A stretch of DNA of 64,000 bases from NCBI GenBank assembly GCA_050950345.1, contig JBMNHK010000002.1, positions 757,726-821,725 of the forward strand, given 5' to 3'. Source of the stretch: Pelotomaculum_C sp050950345. GTDB taxonomy: Bacteria; Bacillota; Desulfotomaculia; Desulfotomaculales; Pelotomaculaceae. Of this stretch, positions 44,735 to 54,400 are shown in pieces; the first letter of the stretch is position 1, and every line of letters begins with the position of its first letter. The position numbers were made by a program, and so were the translations under genes. The notes below the pieces were generated by a model. That model saw only the letters and a list, made by a program, of their open reading frames with translations, was not told where the DNA came from and ran no database searches.

Positions 44735-45676
44735 TTGTTCCGAACTTCATTATGTGAATTACTTGGTATACAATATCCTATTATCCAGGGCGGTATGGCC
44801 TGGGTTGCAACCGCCGAATTGGCAGCAGCAGTTTCCAACGCTGGTGGCCTTGGTGTTATTGGCGTCGGCAATGCTACTCCCGAATGGTTAAAGGAACAGA
44901 TCTTGCTGGCTAGGAGTTTGACCGACAAACCCTTTGGGGTTAATGTCATGCTGCGCTCTCCTTTTGTTGACAGCATAATGAAGCTATTGCAGGAGGAATC
45001 TGTTGCTGTTGTCACCACCGGAGCCGGCAACCCCGGTAAATATGTGCCGGCTTTGCGCGAAAAAGGAACCAAGGTTATACCCGTGGTATCCTCAGTGGCT
45101 TTGGCCAGGAGATTGGTCCGCAGCGGGGTTAGCGCCTTGATCGCCGAGGGTTTGGAAGCAGGGGGGCATATCGGAGAGATTTCGACCATGGCATTAGTGC
45201 CGCAGGTGGTGGATGCAGTGGAAATACCGGTTATTGCCGCCGGCGGCGTTTATGACGGCAGGGGCTTTATTGCAGCCCTATCCCTGGGCGCGGTTGGTGT
45301 CCAGATGGGGACCAGGTTTGTTTGTGCCTCTGAGTGTACCGTACACCCTAATGTCAAAGCAATGATCATCAAGTCAAAGGATCGGGATACAGCCGTTTCC
45401 GGCGCTTCCACAGGGCACCCTGTACGTGCCTTGCGTAATAAATTAACGAAAAAATATGAAGTCATGGAGAGAAGCAACGCCCCGGCTGAAGAAATTGAGC
45501 AATTAGGTGTCGGCAGTTTGAGGTTGGCTATGGTGGAGGGTGATGTTGAATACGGCACGGTGATGTCCGGACAGGTTGGCGCTATGGTCCACCAGATACA
45601 GCCGGCCAGGGATATAATCATGGATGTAATCAACGGGGCTGAAGAGGTGTTAAAAAGTCTAATAGCAAAGCGGTGA
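44735..45676 (+). CDS. fabK: Enoyl-ACP reductase II, FMN-dependent
   Basis: Last reduction of the elongation cycle; 313 aa, TIM-barrel flavoprotein. Motifs: LGIQYPIIQGGMAWVA, GGLGVIGVG, KPFGVNVM, EGLEAGGHIG, PVIAAGGVYDG and LGAVGVQMGTRF. TTG 44735 lies 7 bases after AGGGGG. This operon uses FabK rather than FabI; no fabI or fabL is seen in the window. Confidence 0.94.
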   Translation: MFRTSLCELLGIQYPIIQGGMAWVATAELAAAVSNAGGLGVIGVGNATPEWLKEQILLARSLTDKPFGVNVMLRSPFVDSIMKLLQEESVAVVTTGAGNPGKYVPALREKGTKVIPVVSSVALARRLVRSGVSALIAEGLEAGGHIGEISTMALVPQVVDAVEIPVIAAGGVYDGRGFIAALSLGAVGVQMGTRFVCASECTVHPNVKAMIIKSKDRDTAVSGASTGHPVRALRNKLTKKYEVMERSNAPAEEIEQLGVGSLRLAMVEGDVEYGTVMSGQVGAMVHQIQPARDIIMDVINGAEEVLKSLIAKR

Positions 45677-45677
45677 G

Positions 45678-46637
45678 ATGAATATGAAAATAGCTTTTGT
45701 ATTTCCGGGACAGGCTTCCCAGTATGTGGGAATGGGTAAGGAGCTGTGCGAAAAATATCCTGAAGCTGCAGCCGTTTATGAGCAGGCAGATGCGACCCTG
45801 GGCTTTTCGCTGTCCCGTCTTTGTTTTGAAGGACCCCGGGAGGAATTGGATCAGACAGCAATTACCCAGCCTGCGGTGTTGACTACCAGTATTGCTTGCC
45901 TGGCAGCCCTGCAAAAGGCTGGTGGTCCCGTCCCCGCAGCTGTAGCAGGCCACAGTTTAGGCGAGTACAGCGCCCTGGTGGCAGCAGGTTCGTTGAGCTT
46001 TTCCGACGCTGTGCGTTTAGTGAGAAAAAGGGGTCAGTTTATGCAGGAGGCTGTTCCCCTGGGCGCAGGCGGCATGGCAGCTGTAATGGGCCTTGCCGGC
46101 AAAGAAGTAGCTGCGGTTTGCCAAAGGGCAGGTGGGCCGGGAGTGGTGGAAGCTGCTAACCTGAACTGCCCCGGCCAGGTAGTTATTGCCGGTACCAATG
46201 AGGGGCTTAATGCTGCTGAGCCGCTCTTGAAAGAAGCCGGTGCCAGGCGGGTGATTCCACTTGCGGTTAGCGCTCCTTTTCATTCCAGCTTGATGCTGCC
46301 TGCAGGTGAAAGACTGGCTGCTGAACTGGAGCAAGTAACCTTATCGGAGCCGTTGCTGCCGGTGGTGGCTAATGTGTCTGCGGATTATGTCAGGACTGCC
46401 CCGGAGATCAAAGCTTCCCTGATCAAGCAGGTATCCAGCCCGGTGCGCTGGGAAGAATGTATCATGCGCCTGGTTGACGACGGTATTAAGACCTTCATCG
46501 AGGTAGGCCCCGGCAAGGTTCTTAGCGGCTTGAATAAAAAAATCTGCCGGGATGTGCTTCAATTTAACGTGGAGGATCTGGCGTCTTTGGAAAAAGTCCT
46601 TGCGTTAACAAAGGAGGTTAGCTACAATGGTTCTTAG
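45678..46637 (+). CDS. fabD: Malonyl-CoA:ACP transacylase
   Basis: 319 aa. VFPGQASQYVGMGKEL at the N-terminus, nucleophile in AGHSLGEYSAL, RGQFMQEA and the late His in SAPFHSSLM. Overlaps fabG by 11 bases. Confidence 0.97.
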   Translation: MNMKIAFVFPGQASQYVGMGKELCEKYPEAAAVYEQADATLGFSLSRLCFEGPREELDQTAITQPAVLTTSIACLAALQKAGGPVPAAVAGHSLGEYSALVAAGSLSFSDAVRLVRKRGQFMQEAVPLGAGGMAAVMGLAGKEVAAVCQRAGGPGVVEAANLNCPGQVVIAGTNEGLNAAEPLLKEAGARRVIPLAVSAPFHSSLMLPAGERLAAELEQVTLSEPLLPVVANVSADYVRTAPEIKASLIKQVSSPVRWEECIMRLVDDGIKTFIEVGPGKVLSGLNKKICRDVLQFNVEDLASLEKVLALTKEVSYNGS

Positions 46638-47373
46638 TAACAAAGTTGCCATTATTACGGGTGCCTCGCGGGGGATTGGCAAAGCTATTGCCCTTGCTAT
46701 GGCCAATGCCGGCGCTAACGTGGTGGTGAATTATGCCAGTAGCGATGCGGCAGCTGCCGGGGTAGTGGAGTTGATCAGGGCAACCGGACAAAAAGCGATA
46801 ATGTTTAAGGCAGATGTAGCCCAGCCGGAGGCTGCGGACGGATTAATCCAGGCTGCCCAGGCTGAGTTTGGTCGCATAGATATCCTGGTTAACAATGCCG
46901 GTATTACCCGGGATAATCTGCTGGTAAGGATGAAAGACGAGGATTGGGATGCTGTCTTAGGTCTCAACCTTAAGGGGGCATTTAACTGTTCCCGGGCGGC
47001 AGCCAGGATCATGCTTAAGAAAAAGTACGGCAGGATTATTAATATCAGTTCAGTAGTCGGTTTAACAGGCAATCCGGGGCAGGCCAACTATGCTGCTGCC
47101 AAAGCTGGTCTTCTGGGGATGACCAAATCTTTAGCTAAAGAACTGGCTTCCCGCAACATCACTGTCAATGCCGTGGCGCCAGGTTTTATCAGGACGGAGA
47201 TGACAGCGCAGTTGCCGGAAAAAGTGTCAGGAGAAATGTTGGCTCAGATTCCCATGAAGCGGTTTGGAGAGCCTGATGAGATTGCAGATTTAGTTCTTTT
47301 TTTGGCCTCGGATGCGGCAAAATACATAACTGGACAGACCATTGCCGTCGATGGCGGCATGACATGTATGTAA
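46627..47373 (+). CDS. fabG: 3-oxoacyl-ACP reductase
   Basis: NADPH-dependent short-chain dehydrogenase, 248 aa. Cofactor motif TGASRGIGKA, NNAG, catalytic S-Y-K in INISSVVG and YAAAKAG, and the tail TGQTIAVDGGM. SD AAGGAGG precedes the ATG. Confidence 0.97.
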   Translation: MVLSNKVAIITGASRGIGKAIALAMANAGANVVVNYASSDAAAAGVVELIRATGQKAIMFKADVAQPEAADGLIQAAQAEFGRIDILVNNAGITRDNLLVRMKDEDWDAVLGLNLKGAFNCSRAAARIMLKKKYGRIINISSVVGLTGNPGQANYAAAKAGLLGMTKSLAKELASRNITVNAVAPGFIRTEMTAQLPEKVSGEMLAQIPMKRFGEPDEIADLVLFLASDAAKYITGQTIAVDGGMTCM

Positions 47374-47416
47374 AGAAACACATTGGTTAGAGTAATGGAA
47401 GGGGGTGAATGTATAA

Positions 47417-47647
47417 GTGGCAATTATTGATAAAATAAAATCTATTATTGTTGAGCAGTTAGGTGTAGAAGAAGACGATGTTAAAATGGAAGCCTCCTTT
47501 GTAGATGATCTAGGTGCTGATTCACTGGACATAGTTGAGTTGGTTATGGCACTGGAAGAGGAGTTTGAACTGGAAATACCTGATGAGGATGCTGAAAAAA
47601 TTCGCACTGTGGGCGATGCAGTAAAATATATCCAGGATAATAGGTAA
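47417..47647 (+). CDS. acpP: Acyl carrier protein
   Basis: 76 aa, acidic. The phosphopantetheine serine is S36 in GADSLDIVELV. GTG start after GGGGGTG. A terminator follows, letting ACP be made in excess of the genes behind it. Confidence 0.98.
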   Translation: MAIIDKIKSIIVEQLGVEEDDVKMEASFVDDLGADSLDIVELVMALEEEFELEIPDEDAEKIRTVGDAVKYIQDNR

Positions 47648-47666
47648 TATCAGTATTTTCTGGTGC

Positions 47667-47700
47667 AAAAGTCCCGCAGGGAAACCTCGGGACTTTTTTG
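47667..47700 (+). terminator. Terminator between acpP and fabF
   Basis: AAAAGTCCCG pairs with CGGGACTTTT, followed by T's. fabF begins only 18 bases later, so read-through probably feeds it. Confidence 0.8.
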
Positions 47701-47717
47701 AAAGAGAGGGAAAAATT

Positions 47718-48959
47718 TTGCGAAAACGGGTTGTCGTTACCGGTCTGGGGATCATCTCACCGGTGGGGACCGGCATAGAACAATTTTGGACAGCCCTAAC
47801 AAACGGGGTTTCCGGTATTAGAAGGATAACCAGGTTTGACGCGGCTAATTTTAGTACACAAATAGCCGGAGAAGTTGTTGATTTTGACCCGATGCAATAT
47901 ATAGACAGGAAAGAAGCGCGCCGTATGGATCGTTTTACCCAGTTTGCTGTTGCAGGTGCAGGGATGGCTATAGAGGATGCCGGCCTGGCTCTGGAAGCTG
48001 TTGACAGGGAGCGGGTGGGGGTTATCCTTGGTTCTGGTATAGGCGGCATCGAGACCCTGGAGAGTCAGGCGCGTGTTTTGGAAGAAAAAGGACCCAATCG
48101 TGTTAGTCCGGTTTTCGTGCCAATGATTATATCCAATATGGGAGCTGCCCAAGTGGCGATTGAATATGACTTGCGTGGTCCCAATCTAACCAGTGTGTCC
48201 GCTTGTGCTTCCAGCAACAACTCCATCGGGGATGCTTTTAAATATATTCAGTTAGGTTACGCTGATATAATGGTTACCGGTGGCACGGAGGCACCGATTA
48301 CCCCTCTGGCCATAGCTGGTTTTAGCAATATGAAAGCCTTGTCTTGCTGCAATGAAGAGCCTGAGAAGGCTTGCCGTCCTTTTGACGCCGGGCGGGATGG
48401 CTTTGTCGCAGGTGAAGGCGCTGCCATACTTGTTCTGGAAACACTGGAGCACGCTATCAAGAGAGGCGCCAGGATTTATGCGGAAATAGCCGGTTATGGC
48501 TGCACCTGTGACGCTTACCATATGACAGCCCCAGATCCGGAAGGGCGCGGTGCGATTAAAGCGATGCAAGCTGCCCTGAAGGATGCCGGCGCTCCAATTG
48601 AGGCAGTTGACTATATTAATGCCCATGCCACTTCAACTTCCCTGGGGGATAAAGCTGAAACAATAGCCATTAAAAAGGTGTTTGGAGAACATGCTGCGCG
48701 TATAGCTATCAGCTCAACAAAATCTATGACCGGGCACTTGCTGGGAGCTGCCGGCGGGTTGGAGGCTGCGGTTTGTTCACTGGTGATCCAACGGGGTGTG
48801 ATACCTCCTACCATCAATTACGAACAGCCGGATCCGGATTGTGACCTGGATTATGTACCCAATCTGGCCAGAAAAGCCAAAGTGCGTTTTGCTCTCTCCA
48901 ACTCTTTCGGCTTCGGGGGGCATAATGCCACCCTTGCTTTTAAAGAATATGAACGTTAA
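47718..48959 (+). CDS. fabF: 3-oxoacyl-ACP synthase II
   Basis: Elongating condensing enzyme, 413 aa. Catalytic C163 in SVSACASSNNSIGDA; the first His in INAHATSTSLGD and the second in SMTGHLLGAAG. The segment after the Cys (SSNN) is a little unlike the usual ATG/ASG-x-N but the triad is intact. TTG start after AGAGAGGG. Its 3' end overlaps rnc. Confidence 0.96.
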   Translation: MRKRVVVTGLGIISPVGTGIEQFWTALTNGVSGIRRITRFDAANFSTQIAGEVVDFDPMQYIDRKEARRMDRFTQFAVAGAGMAIEDAGLALEAVDRERVGVILGSGIGGIETLESQARVLEEKGPNRVSPVFVPMIISNMGAAQVAIEYDLRGPNLTSVSACASSNNSIGDAFKYIQLGYADIMVTGGTEAPITPLAIAGFSNMKALSCCNEEPEKACRPFDAGRDGFVAGEGAAILVLETLEHAIKRGARIYAEIAGYGCTCDAYHMTAPDPEGRGAIKAMQAALKDAGAPIEAVDYINAHATSTSLGDKAETIAIKKVFGEHAARIAISSTKSMTGHLLGAAGGLEAAVCSLVIQRGVIPPTINYEQPDPDCDLDYVPNLARKAKVRFALSNSFGFGGHNATLAFKEYER

Positions 48960-49677
48960 GGCCAATCAAGCGGAACTAAAAAAAGAGTTGGGGCTAACCT
49001 GGCAGGATGAAGAGCTTTTTATCCAGGCACTTACGCACAGCTCTTTTACCTGTGAGAAGCGCCGTCATGGAATCAAAAATAATCAACGGCTGGAGTTTCT
49101 GGGTGATGCGGTGCTGGAGTTGACGGTAAGTGATTATCTCTACCGGAATAACCCCGATCTGGATGAAGGTTATTTGACCAAACTCAGGGCTGCAATAGTA
49201 TGTGAGCCTTCTTTAGCAAGGGTGGCTACAGGACTTCAACTTGGCCGTTGCCTGTTCATGGGTAAGGGCGAGGAAAGAACCGGCGGCAGGGAGCGCCCCT
49301 CAATATTGGCAGACGCATTTGAGGCGCTGCTTGGGGCCATATATTTGGATCAAGGGCTTGCTGGCTCCGCCAGCATAGCGATTAAATATTTGTTGCCGGT
49401 GATTGAAGACGTCCTGGCCGGCCGCCTGGAACGGGATTATAAAACGGAGTTGCAGGAACTGGTTCAGCAGCGAGGTGGCGGTCAAATCCAATACGAGATT
49501 CTAAAGGAAGAGGGCCCTGACCATGCTAAGCTCTTTACTGCCGGTGTAATTATAATGGGCCGGTTGGCCGGCCGCGGTACAGGCAAAACCAAAAAAGATG
49601 CCGAACAACAAGCGGCCAAAATTGCTCTGACTGAGTTTGAATCATCTAAAATGAACATGAAAGGTACTAAGCGCTAA
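48949..49677 (+). CDS. rnc: Ribonuclease III
   Basis: Cleaves double-stranded RNA; 242 aa. Catalytic signature NQRLEFLGDAVLEL, second acidic site in ILADAFEALLGAIYLD and a C-terminal dsRNA-binding domain from about 165 (YKTELQELVQQRGGGQIQYE). The ATG at 48949 overlaps fabF by 11 bases; the frame is open earlier inside fabF but not homologous there. Confidence 0.96.
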   Translation: MNVKANQAELKKELGLTWQDEELFIQALTHSSFTCEKRRHGIKNNQRLEFLGDAVLELTVSDYLYRNNPDLDEGYLTKLRAAIVCEPSLARVATGLQLGRCLFMGKGEERTGGRERPSILADAFEALLGAIYLDQGLAGSASIAIKYLLPVIEDVLAGRLERDYKTELQELVQQRGGGQIQYEILKEEGPDHAKLFTAGVIIMGRLAGRGTGKTKKDAEQQAAKIALTEFESSKMNMKGTKR

Positions 49678-49702
49678 GGCAACCGGGAGGTCAGTAAGGC
49701 TA

Positions 49703-50617
49703 ATGGGTTTTTTTAATAGATTAAAAGCAGGGCTGGATAAAACACGCCATTCTTTTGTGGATAAAATTGGTGACATAGTACACCGTCGCACCAAAATAGA
49801 TGAGGATTTTTATGAAGAATTAGAAGACGCAATGGTGCAGGCGGACGTAGGTGTCACAACAGCAATGGAAATGATCGATAAGTTGCGCCTTAAAGTCAAA
49901 GAACGACGCTTAGATGAGCCATCCGGCTTAATGCCGCTACTTAAAGAACTTATTCTAGAAGTCCTTGGCCCTGCTCCCGGGCGTATTGAGGTTGACGGGG
50001 CATCTCCAACCGTGGTGTTGGTTGTGGGCGTAAACGGAGTTGGCAAAACCACCACCATTGGTAAAATGGCTCACCTGTACAAAACAGCGGGCTATAAGGT
50101 CGTTTTAGGGGCAGCCGACACCTTCCGTGCGGCAGCCATCGATCAACTTGAGGTATGGGCTATCCGTATCGGTATTGATATTATTAAACACCGGGAGGGG
50201 GCCGATCCGGCTGCGGTTGCTTTTGACTCCCTGCAGGCGGCTAAAGCACGTCAAGCCGATTTGTTGCTTATAGACACTGCCGGAAGATTGCATACCAAAA
50301 GCAACCTTATGGAGGAATTAAAGAAAATCCGCCGTGTGCTCCAGCGCGATATGCCCGGCGCCCCCCACGAGATATTATTAGTATTGGACGCTACTACCGG
50401 CCAGAATGCCATCAATCAAGCCAAAACATTTTGTGAAGCCGCCGGAGTGACCGGCATTGTACTGACCAAGCTTGACGGCAGCTCGAAGGGCGGGGTTGTT
50501 ATTGCAGTCCGGCAGAGTCTGGGTATCCCGGTAAAATTTATTGGCATTGGTGAGGGGATCGATGATCTCAAGGAGTTTGACCCCCATGAATTTGTTGATG
50601 CCTTGTTTGACGCATAG
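49703..50617 (+). CDS. ftsY: Signal recognition particle receptor FtsY
   Basis: 304-aa NG-domain GTPase that docks SRP at the membrane. N domain about 1-90; G motifs GVNGVGKTTTIGK, DTFRAAAIDQLE, DTAGRLHTK, TKLDGSSKGG and GIGEGIDDL. It has only a short N-terminal acidic part, as in many Firmicutes. Its partner ffh is 7 kb downstream. Confidence 0.97.
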   Translation: MGFFNRLKAGLDKTRHSFVDKIGDIVHRRTKIDEDFYEELEDAMVQADVGVTTAMEMIDKLRLKVKERRLDEPSGLMPLLKELILEVLGPAPGRIEVDGASPTVVLVVGVNGVGKTTTIGKMAHLYKTAGYKVVLGAADTFRAAAIDQLEVWAIRIGIDIIKHREGADPAAVAFDSLQAAKARQADLLLIDTAGRLHTKSNLMEELKKIRRVLQRDMPGAPHEILLVLDATTGQNAINQAKTFCEAAGVTGIVLTKLDGSSKGGVVIAVRQSLGIPVKFIGIGEGIDDLKEFDPHEFVDALFDA

Positions 50618-50674
50618 AATAAATACAAAGCTAAACAAGCAGTAAACAATATCAGCCACCGGTCAATTATTTAT

Positions 50675-50696
50675 AAGCCCTTAAGGGCTTTTTTTG
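50675..50696 (+). terminator. Terminator after ftsY
   Basis: AAGCCC-TTAA-GGGCTT hairpin followed by TTTTTG; it ends the lipid/rnc/ftsY transcript. Confidence 0.8.
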
Positions 50697-50782
50697 TTAA
50701 GCCGATATAAAGGTAGCGTTTGGGGAAAATAGAACCAGTATCTCTCATGTGTTTTAAAATCTTTATCTGTGGAGGTGAGTAT

Positions 50783-51031
50783 GTGGCGCTCTGTCCGGTC
50801 TGCAACAGTCTCATTAATATTGATTTAAACTGTCCCAACTGTGGACAGGGGCTGGTTGACGGTGGGAAGCTGATGGACTATTATGACAGCTACAGTCCCT
50901 ATCTGGCTCAAGAAATTTATCAGGATGGTTATAATTGTATTGACACTGGACACTGTACGCACTTATTTTATTGTCGTGCCTGTCATTATGATCATCGTTT
51001 AACCTGCCAAAAGATAGAGCACTATGAGTAA
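50783..51031 (+). CDS. Small cysteine-rich zinc-ribbon-like protein
   Basis: 82 aa, unrecognised. It has paired cysteines CPVC and CPNC at the N-terminus, a middle tyrosine-rich stretch (DYYDSYSPYLAQEIYQ), and then C..., C..., CRAC and a final C. This suits two metal sites. GTG start 7 bases after GGAGG. It stands between the ftsY terminator and the salvage cluster. Confidence 0.7.
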   Translation: MALCPVCNSLINIDLNCPNCGQGLVDGGKLMDYYDSYSPYLAQEIYQDGYNCIDTGHCTHLFYCRACHYDHRLTCQKIEHYE

Positions 51032-51133
51032 ATGTGAATTTATATCGAGAAAAGGAAAATTGCACACAAAGGAAGAATAGTTAAGCAAAACAACCGAGTG
51101 TAATTAAAAATAACGATGATGGGAATGAAATCA

Positions 51134-51928
51134 ATGGAAGTTAAGTTTGCTGTAATTGGCGGAACCGGAGTATATGACCCGCATATTATGACCAACATCA
51201 AAGATGAGGTTGTGAATACGCCTTATGGTGAAGTTCAGCTTAAAATAGGGAATTACCTTGGTAAAGCTGTGGCCTTTATGAACCGTCACCGGGAGGATCA
51301 TTCTGTACCGCCTCATTTAATTAATTACCGCGCCAACATTGCGGCCTTAAAAAAGCTGGGTGTCAAGAGTATTATAGCTACAGCAGCCGTCGGCTCTCTT
51401 AACCCCGCCATGCAGCCAGGTCACTTCATTTTTGTCGACCAGTTTTTAGATTTTACCAAAAGCCGCCAGCACACCTTCTTTGACGGGGGTATGGATGGGG
51501 TAGTGCATGTTGATATGACTTATCCTTATTGCAAGGAGCTGCGTGAGGTATTGACCCATGCCGCAAGGAGTTTAGGCTTTACTTCCCATCCGTCAGGGAC
51601 TTACGTTTGCTGTGAGGGTCCACGTTTTGAAACTGCGGCGGAAATCAAAATGTATCGCATGCTGGGCGGTGATTTGGTAGGGATGACCGGGGTGCCGGAA
51701 GCTCCTTTAGCACGTGAGGCTGAAATATGTTACGCTACTATTGCCATGGTGACAAATTATGCTGCTGGTATTTCACCAACCCGTCTAACCCACCAGGAGG
51801 TGGTGGATGTGATGACACAATACGGTGAAAATATAAGAAAGCTAATCATGCAGGCGATCCACTGGCTGGAGACTGATCGCTCCTGTGCATGCCACGAGGC
51901 CTTGAACCAGGTTCAGTTGGGAACTTAA
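51134..51928 (+). CDS. mtnP: S-methyl-5'-thioadenosine/thioinosine phosphorylase family
   Basis: 264 aa, PNP/MTAP family: FAVIGGTGVYD, NRHREDHSVPPHLINYRAN, the phosphate-site TAAVGSLN, CCEGPRFETAAEIKMYR and GMTGVPEAPLAREAE. In the base-recognition segment it has MVTNYAAG rather than the Asp-type seen in adenine-specific enzymes; from memory this favours 6-oxopurines such as methylthioinosine, which fits the deaminase in the cluster. Several in-frame ATGs occur (51116, 51119, 51125, 51134); the last fits the family. Confidence 0.9.
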   Translation: MEVKFAVIGGTGVYDPHIMTNIKDEVVNTPYGEVQLKIGNYLGKAVAFMNRHREDHSVPPHLINYRANIAALKKLGVKSIIATAAVGSLNPAMQPGHFIFVDQFLDFTKSRQHTFFDGGMDGVVHVDMTYPYCKELREVLTHAARSLGFTSHPSGTYVCCEGPRFETAAEIKMYRMLGGDLVGMTGVPEAPLAREAEICYATIAMVTNYAAGISPTRLTHQEVVDVMTQYGENIRKLIMQAIHWLETDRSCACHEALNQVQLGT

Positions 51929-52021
51929 GAACCTGATGTTTGAATAAGGGTGCGCATCAAATTGCATAAACATTCTAGAAATTGTAATGTGTTTTATCGC
52001 TGATTGATGGAGGTGTGCAGC

Positions 52022-53062
52022 TTGGAAACCATGCGCTGGTTAGAGGAAGGTGCACTGGAGTTGTTGGATCAAACCGCACTCCCCGGCACCTTAAAATATA
52101 TCAAGTGTGTTGATCAGCACCAGGTAACTGCTGCCATTAAAGATCTGGTAGTGCGGGGCGCCCCGGCCATCGGAGCGGCGGCTGCTTATGGTTTGGCTTT
52201 GGCGGCAGCAAAAGTGTCCTCTGGTACCAGGGAAGCTTTTATGGAACATATACAGCAAGCAGCAGATGAGCTTGCTGCTACCCGGCCTACTGCAGTCAAC
52301 CTTAGTTGGGCTGTTGAGCGTGTTATGGGCAGGTTGAGCATCACCGGGTCCGGTGACCCTCTTGTGTTGAGCCAGGCAGTGCTTGATGAAGCCCATGCCA
52401 TTTTTCAAGAGGATGTAGCAGGCAATAGAAAGCTAGGGGAATACGGCAGGCAATTGCTACCCCAGGGGGCCCGCGTACTCACTCACTGCAATGCCGGGGC
52501 ATTGGCTACAGCAGGCTACGGCACGGCACTTGGTGTTATCCGGGCGGCCAGGGAAGAAGGCAAGGAGATCAGCGTCTTTGCAGGGGAGACCAGGCCACTT
52601 TTGCAGGGTGCCCGCCTGACAGCCTGGGAAATGCACCAGGAGGGTATTCCGGTAACCCTGATTACTGATAATATGGCTGGTTATTTAATGGCCAAAGGAA
52701 TGGTGGATCTGGTCTTGGTGGGAGCGGATCGCATCACGGCTAACGGGGACGTGGCCAATAAAATCGGCACCTACAGCCTGGCTGTCCTGGCCAAAGAACA
52801 CCATATCCCTTTTTATGTGGCAGCTCCTATTGCCACAATAGACTTAAACATGGTCTCCGGTCCCATGATCCCCATCGAAGAACGTGATGTTACCGAGGTG
52901 ACGCACCTGGCCGGTAAACAAATAGCGCCCTCGGGTATACAGGTTTGGAACCCGGCCTTTGATGTTACGCCCGCCGCGCTGGTGACGGCAATCATCACTG
53001 AACGGGGGATTATCCATCCACCTTACGAGCAAAACCTCAAAGAAATATTTGAAGGATATTGA
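52022..53062 (+). CDS. mtnA: S-methyl-5-thioribose-1-phosphate isomerase
   Basis: Converts methylthioribose 1-phosphate to methylthioribulose 1-phosphate; 346 aa. Motifs LVVRGAPAIGAAAAYG, THCNAGALATAGYGTALGVI, ETRPLLQGARLTAWE and GADRITANGDVANKIGTY. TTG start 7 bases after GGAGGTG. It follows the phosphorylase, as the pathway requires. No downstream mtnBCDE genes are in the window. Confidence 0.96.
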   Translation: METMRWLEEGALELLDQTALPGTLKYIKCVDQHQVTAAIKDLVVRGAPAIGAAAAYGLALAAAKVSSGTREAFMEHIQQAADELAATRPTAVNLSWAVERVMGRLSITGSGDPLVLSQAVLDEAHAIFQEDVAGNRKLGEYGRQLLPQGARVLTHCNAGALATAGYGTALGVIRAAREEGKEISVFAGETRPLLQGARLTAWEMHQEGIPVTLITDNMAGYLMAKGMVDLVLVGADRITANGDVANKIGTYSLAVLAKEHHIPFYVAAPIATIDLNMVSGPMIPIEERDVTEVTHLAGKQIAPSGIQVWNPAFDVTPAALVTAIITERGIIHPPYEQNLKEIFEGY

Positions 53063-53129
53063 TTTAGTACATGCACATATGATTTGCTGTGCTACTTTGA
53101 CAAAAAATAAGCTTAGGAGGCAGACAACT

Positions 53130-54380
53130 TTGCCCGATTATGCCATCAAAGATATCAAACTTGCGCCGGAAGGCCGTCTTAAAATCGATTGGGTGCGGGA
53201 GCACATGCCTGTATTGAACCATATCCGGGGAGAATTCGAAAAGGATCGTCCCTTCCAGGGCTTGCAGGTTGCGCTCTCCATTCATCTGGAAGCGAAAACT
53301 GCTTATCTGGCAGAAGTTATCCGGGCAGGCGGGGCTGAAGTAGCTGTAACCGGCTCCAATCCCCTTTCGACTCAGGATGACATAGCGGCAGCTCTGGCTG
53401 CAGCTGGGATTAAGGTTTTTGCGTGGTATAACGCCGACAGCCAGGAATACCGTAACCATCTGCTGCAGGTTTTGGATACGCGCCCGCAGGTGATTATTGA
53501 TGATGGGGGCGATCTGGTCAATCTGTTGCATACGGTGCGCCAGGATCTTGCTGCTGAAATCATCGGTGGTTGTGAAGAGACCACCACGGGTGTCCGGCGT
53601 CTGGAGTCCCTTGCCCGGGAAGGAAAGCTGCTCTTCCCTATGCTGGCCGTCAATGATGCTTATACCAAGTTCCTGTTTGACAACCGTTATGGCACCGGAG
53701 AATCGGTATGGTCGGCCATCATGCGAACCACTAATCTGGTCGTGGCCGGGAAACAGGTGGCTGTTATGGGTTATGGCTGGTGCGGTAAGGGTGTTGCCAT
53801 GCGGGCCAAAGGATTGGGCGCCACGGTTATTGTATGTGAGGTTGACCCAATGCGGGCTATTGAAGCTGCTATGGACGGATTTCTCGTTATGCACAGCCAG
53901 GATGCTGCCGCATGTGCCGATATCTTTGTTACGGTAACCGGTTGCCGGGATGTTCTGACCAAAAAGCATTTTTTGCAGATGAAGGACGGGGCAATCTTGA
54001 CCAATGCCGGTCATTTTGATGTGGAAATCAACAAGGATGATCTAGCCGCCATGGCGTTGGAAAAGCGCCAGGTCCGCCATAATATTGAACAATACACCTT
54101 TGAAGACGGTAGAAAAGTGTATTTGCTGGCCGAAGGCAGGCTGGTTAATCTGGCGGCCGGTGATGGACATCCGGCTGAAATTATGGACATGTCTTTCGCA
54201 GTACAGGCTCTTTCAGCCAGATATATTGTTGAAAACAAGCCAAAATTGCAGAACAAACTTTATCGTGTTCCGGAGGAGATTGATCAGCGGGTGGCCGCCC
54301 TCAAGCTTAGTGCCATGGGTGTGATCATAGACGAACTTACAGAAGAACAAAAGGCATATATGAACAGCTGGTGCGAATAA
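53130..54380 (+). CDS. ahcY: Adenosylhomocysteinase (SAH hydrolase)
   Basis: Cleaves S-adenosylhomocysteine reversibly to homocysteine and adenosine; 416 aa with bound NAD. MTGSNPLSTQDD-like segment, EETTTGVRRL, NAD site VMGYGWCGKGVA and TNAGHFDVEI. The length and the ending (EEQKAYMNSW) resemble archaeal and Thermotoga enzymes, which lack the usual C-terminal KPxxYRY tail. TTG start follows TAGGAGG; the frame is open back into mtnA but not homologous. Confidence 0.95.
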   Translation: MPDYAIKDIKLAPEGRLKIDWVREHMPVLNHIRGEFEKDRPFQGLQVALSIHLEAKTAYLAEVIRAGGAEVAVTGSNPLSTQDDIAAALAAAGIKVFAWYNADSQEYRNHLLQVLDTRPQVIIDDGGDLVNLLHTVRQDLAAEIIGGCEETTTGVRRLESLAREGKLLFPMLAVNDAYTKFLFDNRYGTGESVWSAIMRTTNLVVAGKQVAVMGYGWCGKGVAMRAKGLGATVIVCEVDPMRAIEAAMDGFLVMHSQDAAACADIFVTVTGCRDVLTKKHFLQMKDGAILTNAGHFDVEINKDDLAAMALEKRQVRHNIEQYTFEDGRKVYLLAEGRLVNLAAGDGHPAEIMDMSFAVQALSARYIVENKPKLQNKLYRVPEEIDQRVAALKLSAMGVIIDELTEEQKAYMNSWCE

Positions 54381-54400
54381 GTGACCGGAGGGTAATTAGA

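Noticed and set aside
45250..45861. 203-aa minus-strand frame across fabK/fabD
   Set aside because: Shadow of two well-supported genes with no domain of its own.
53064..54014. 316-aa open frame on the minus strand inside ahcY
   Set aside because: Fully antisense to a clear SAH hydrolase; composition is that of a shadow frame and no SD or family motif is present.
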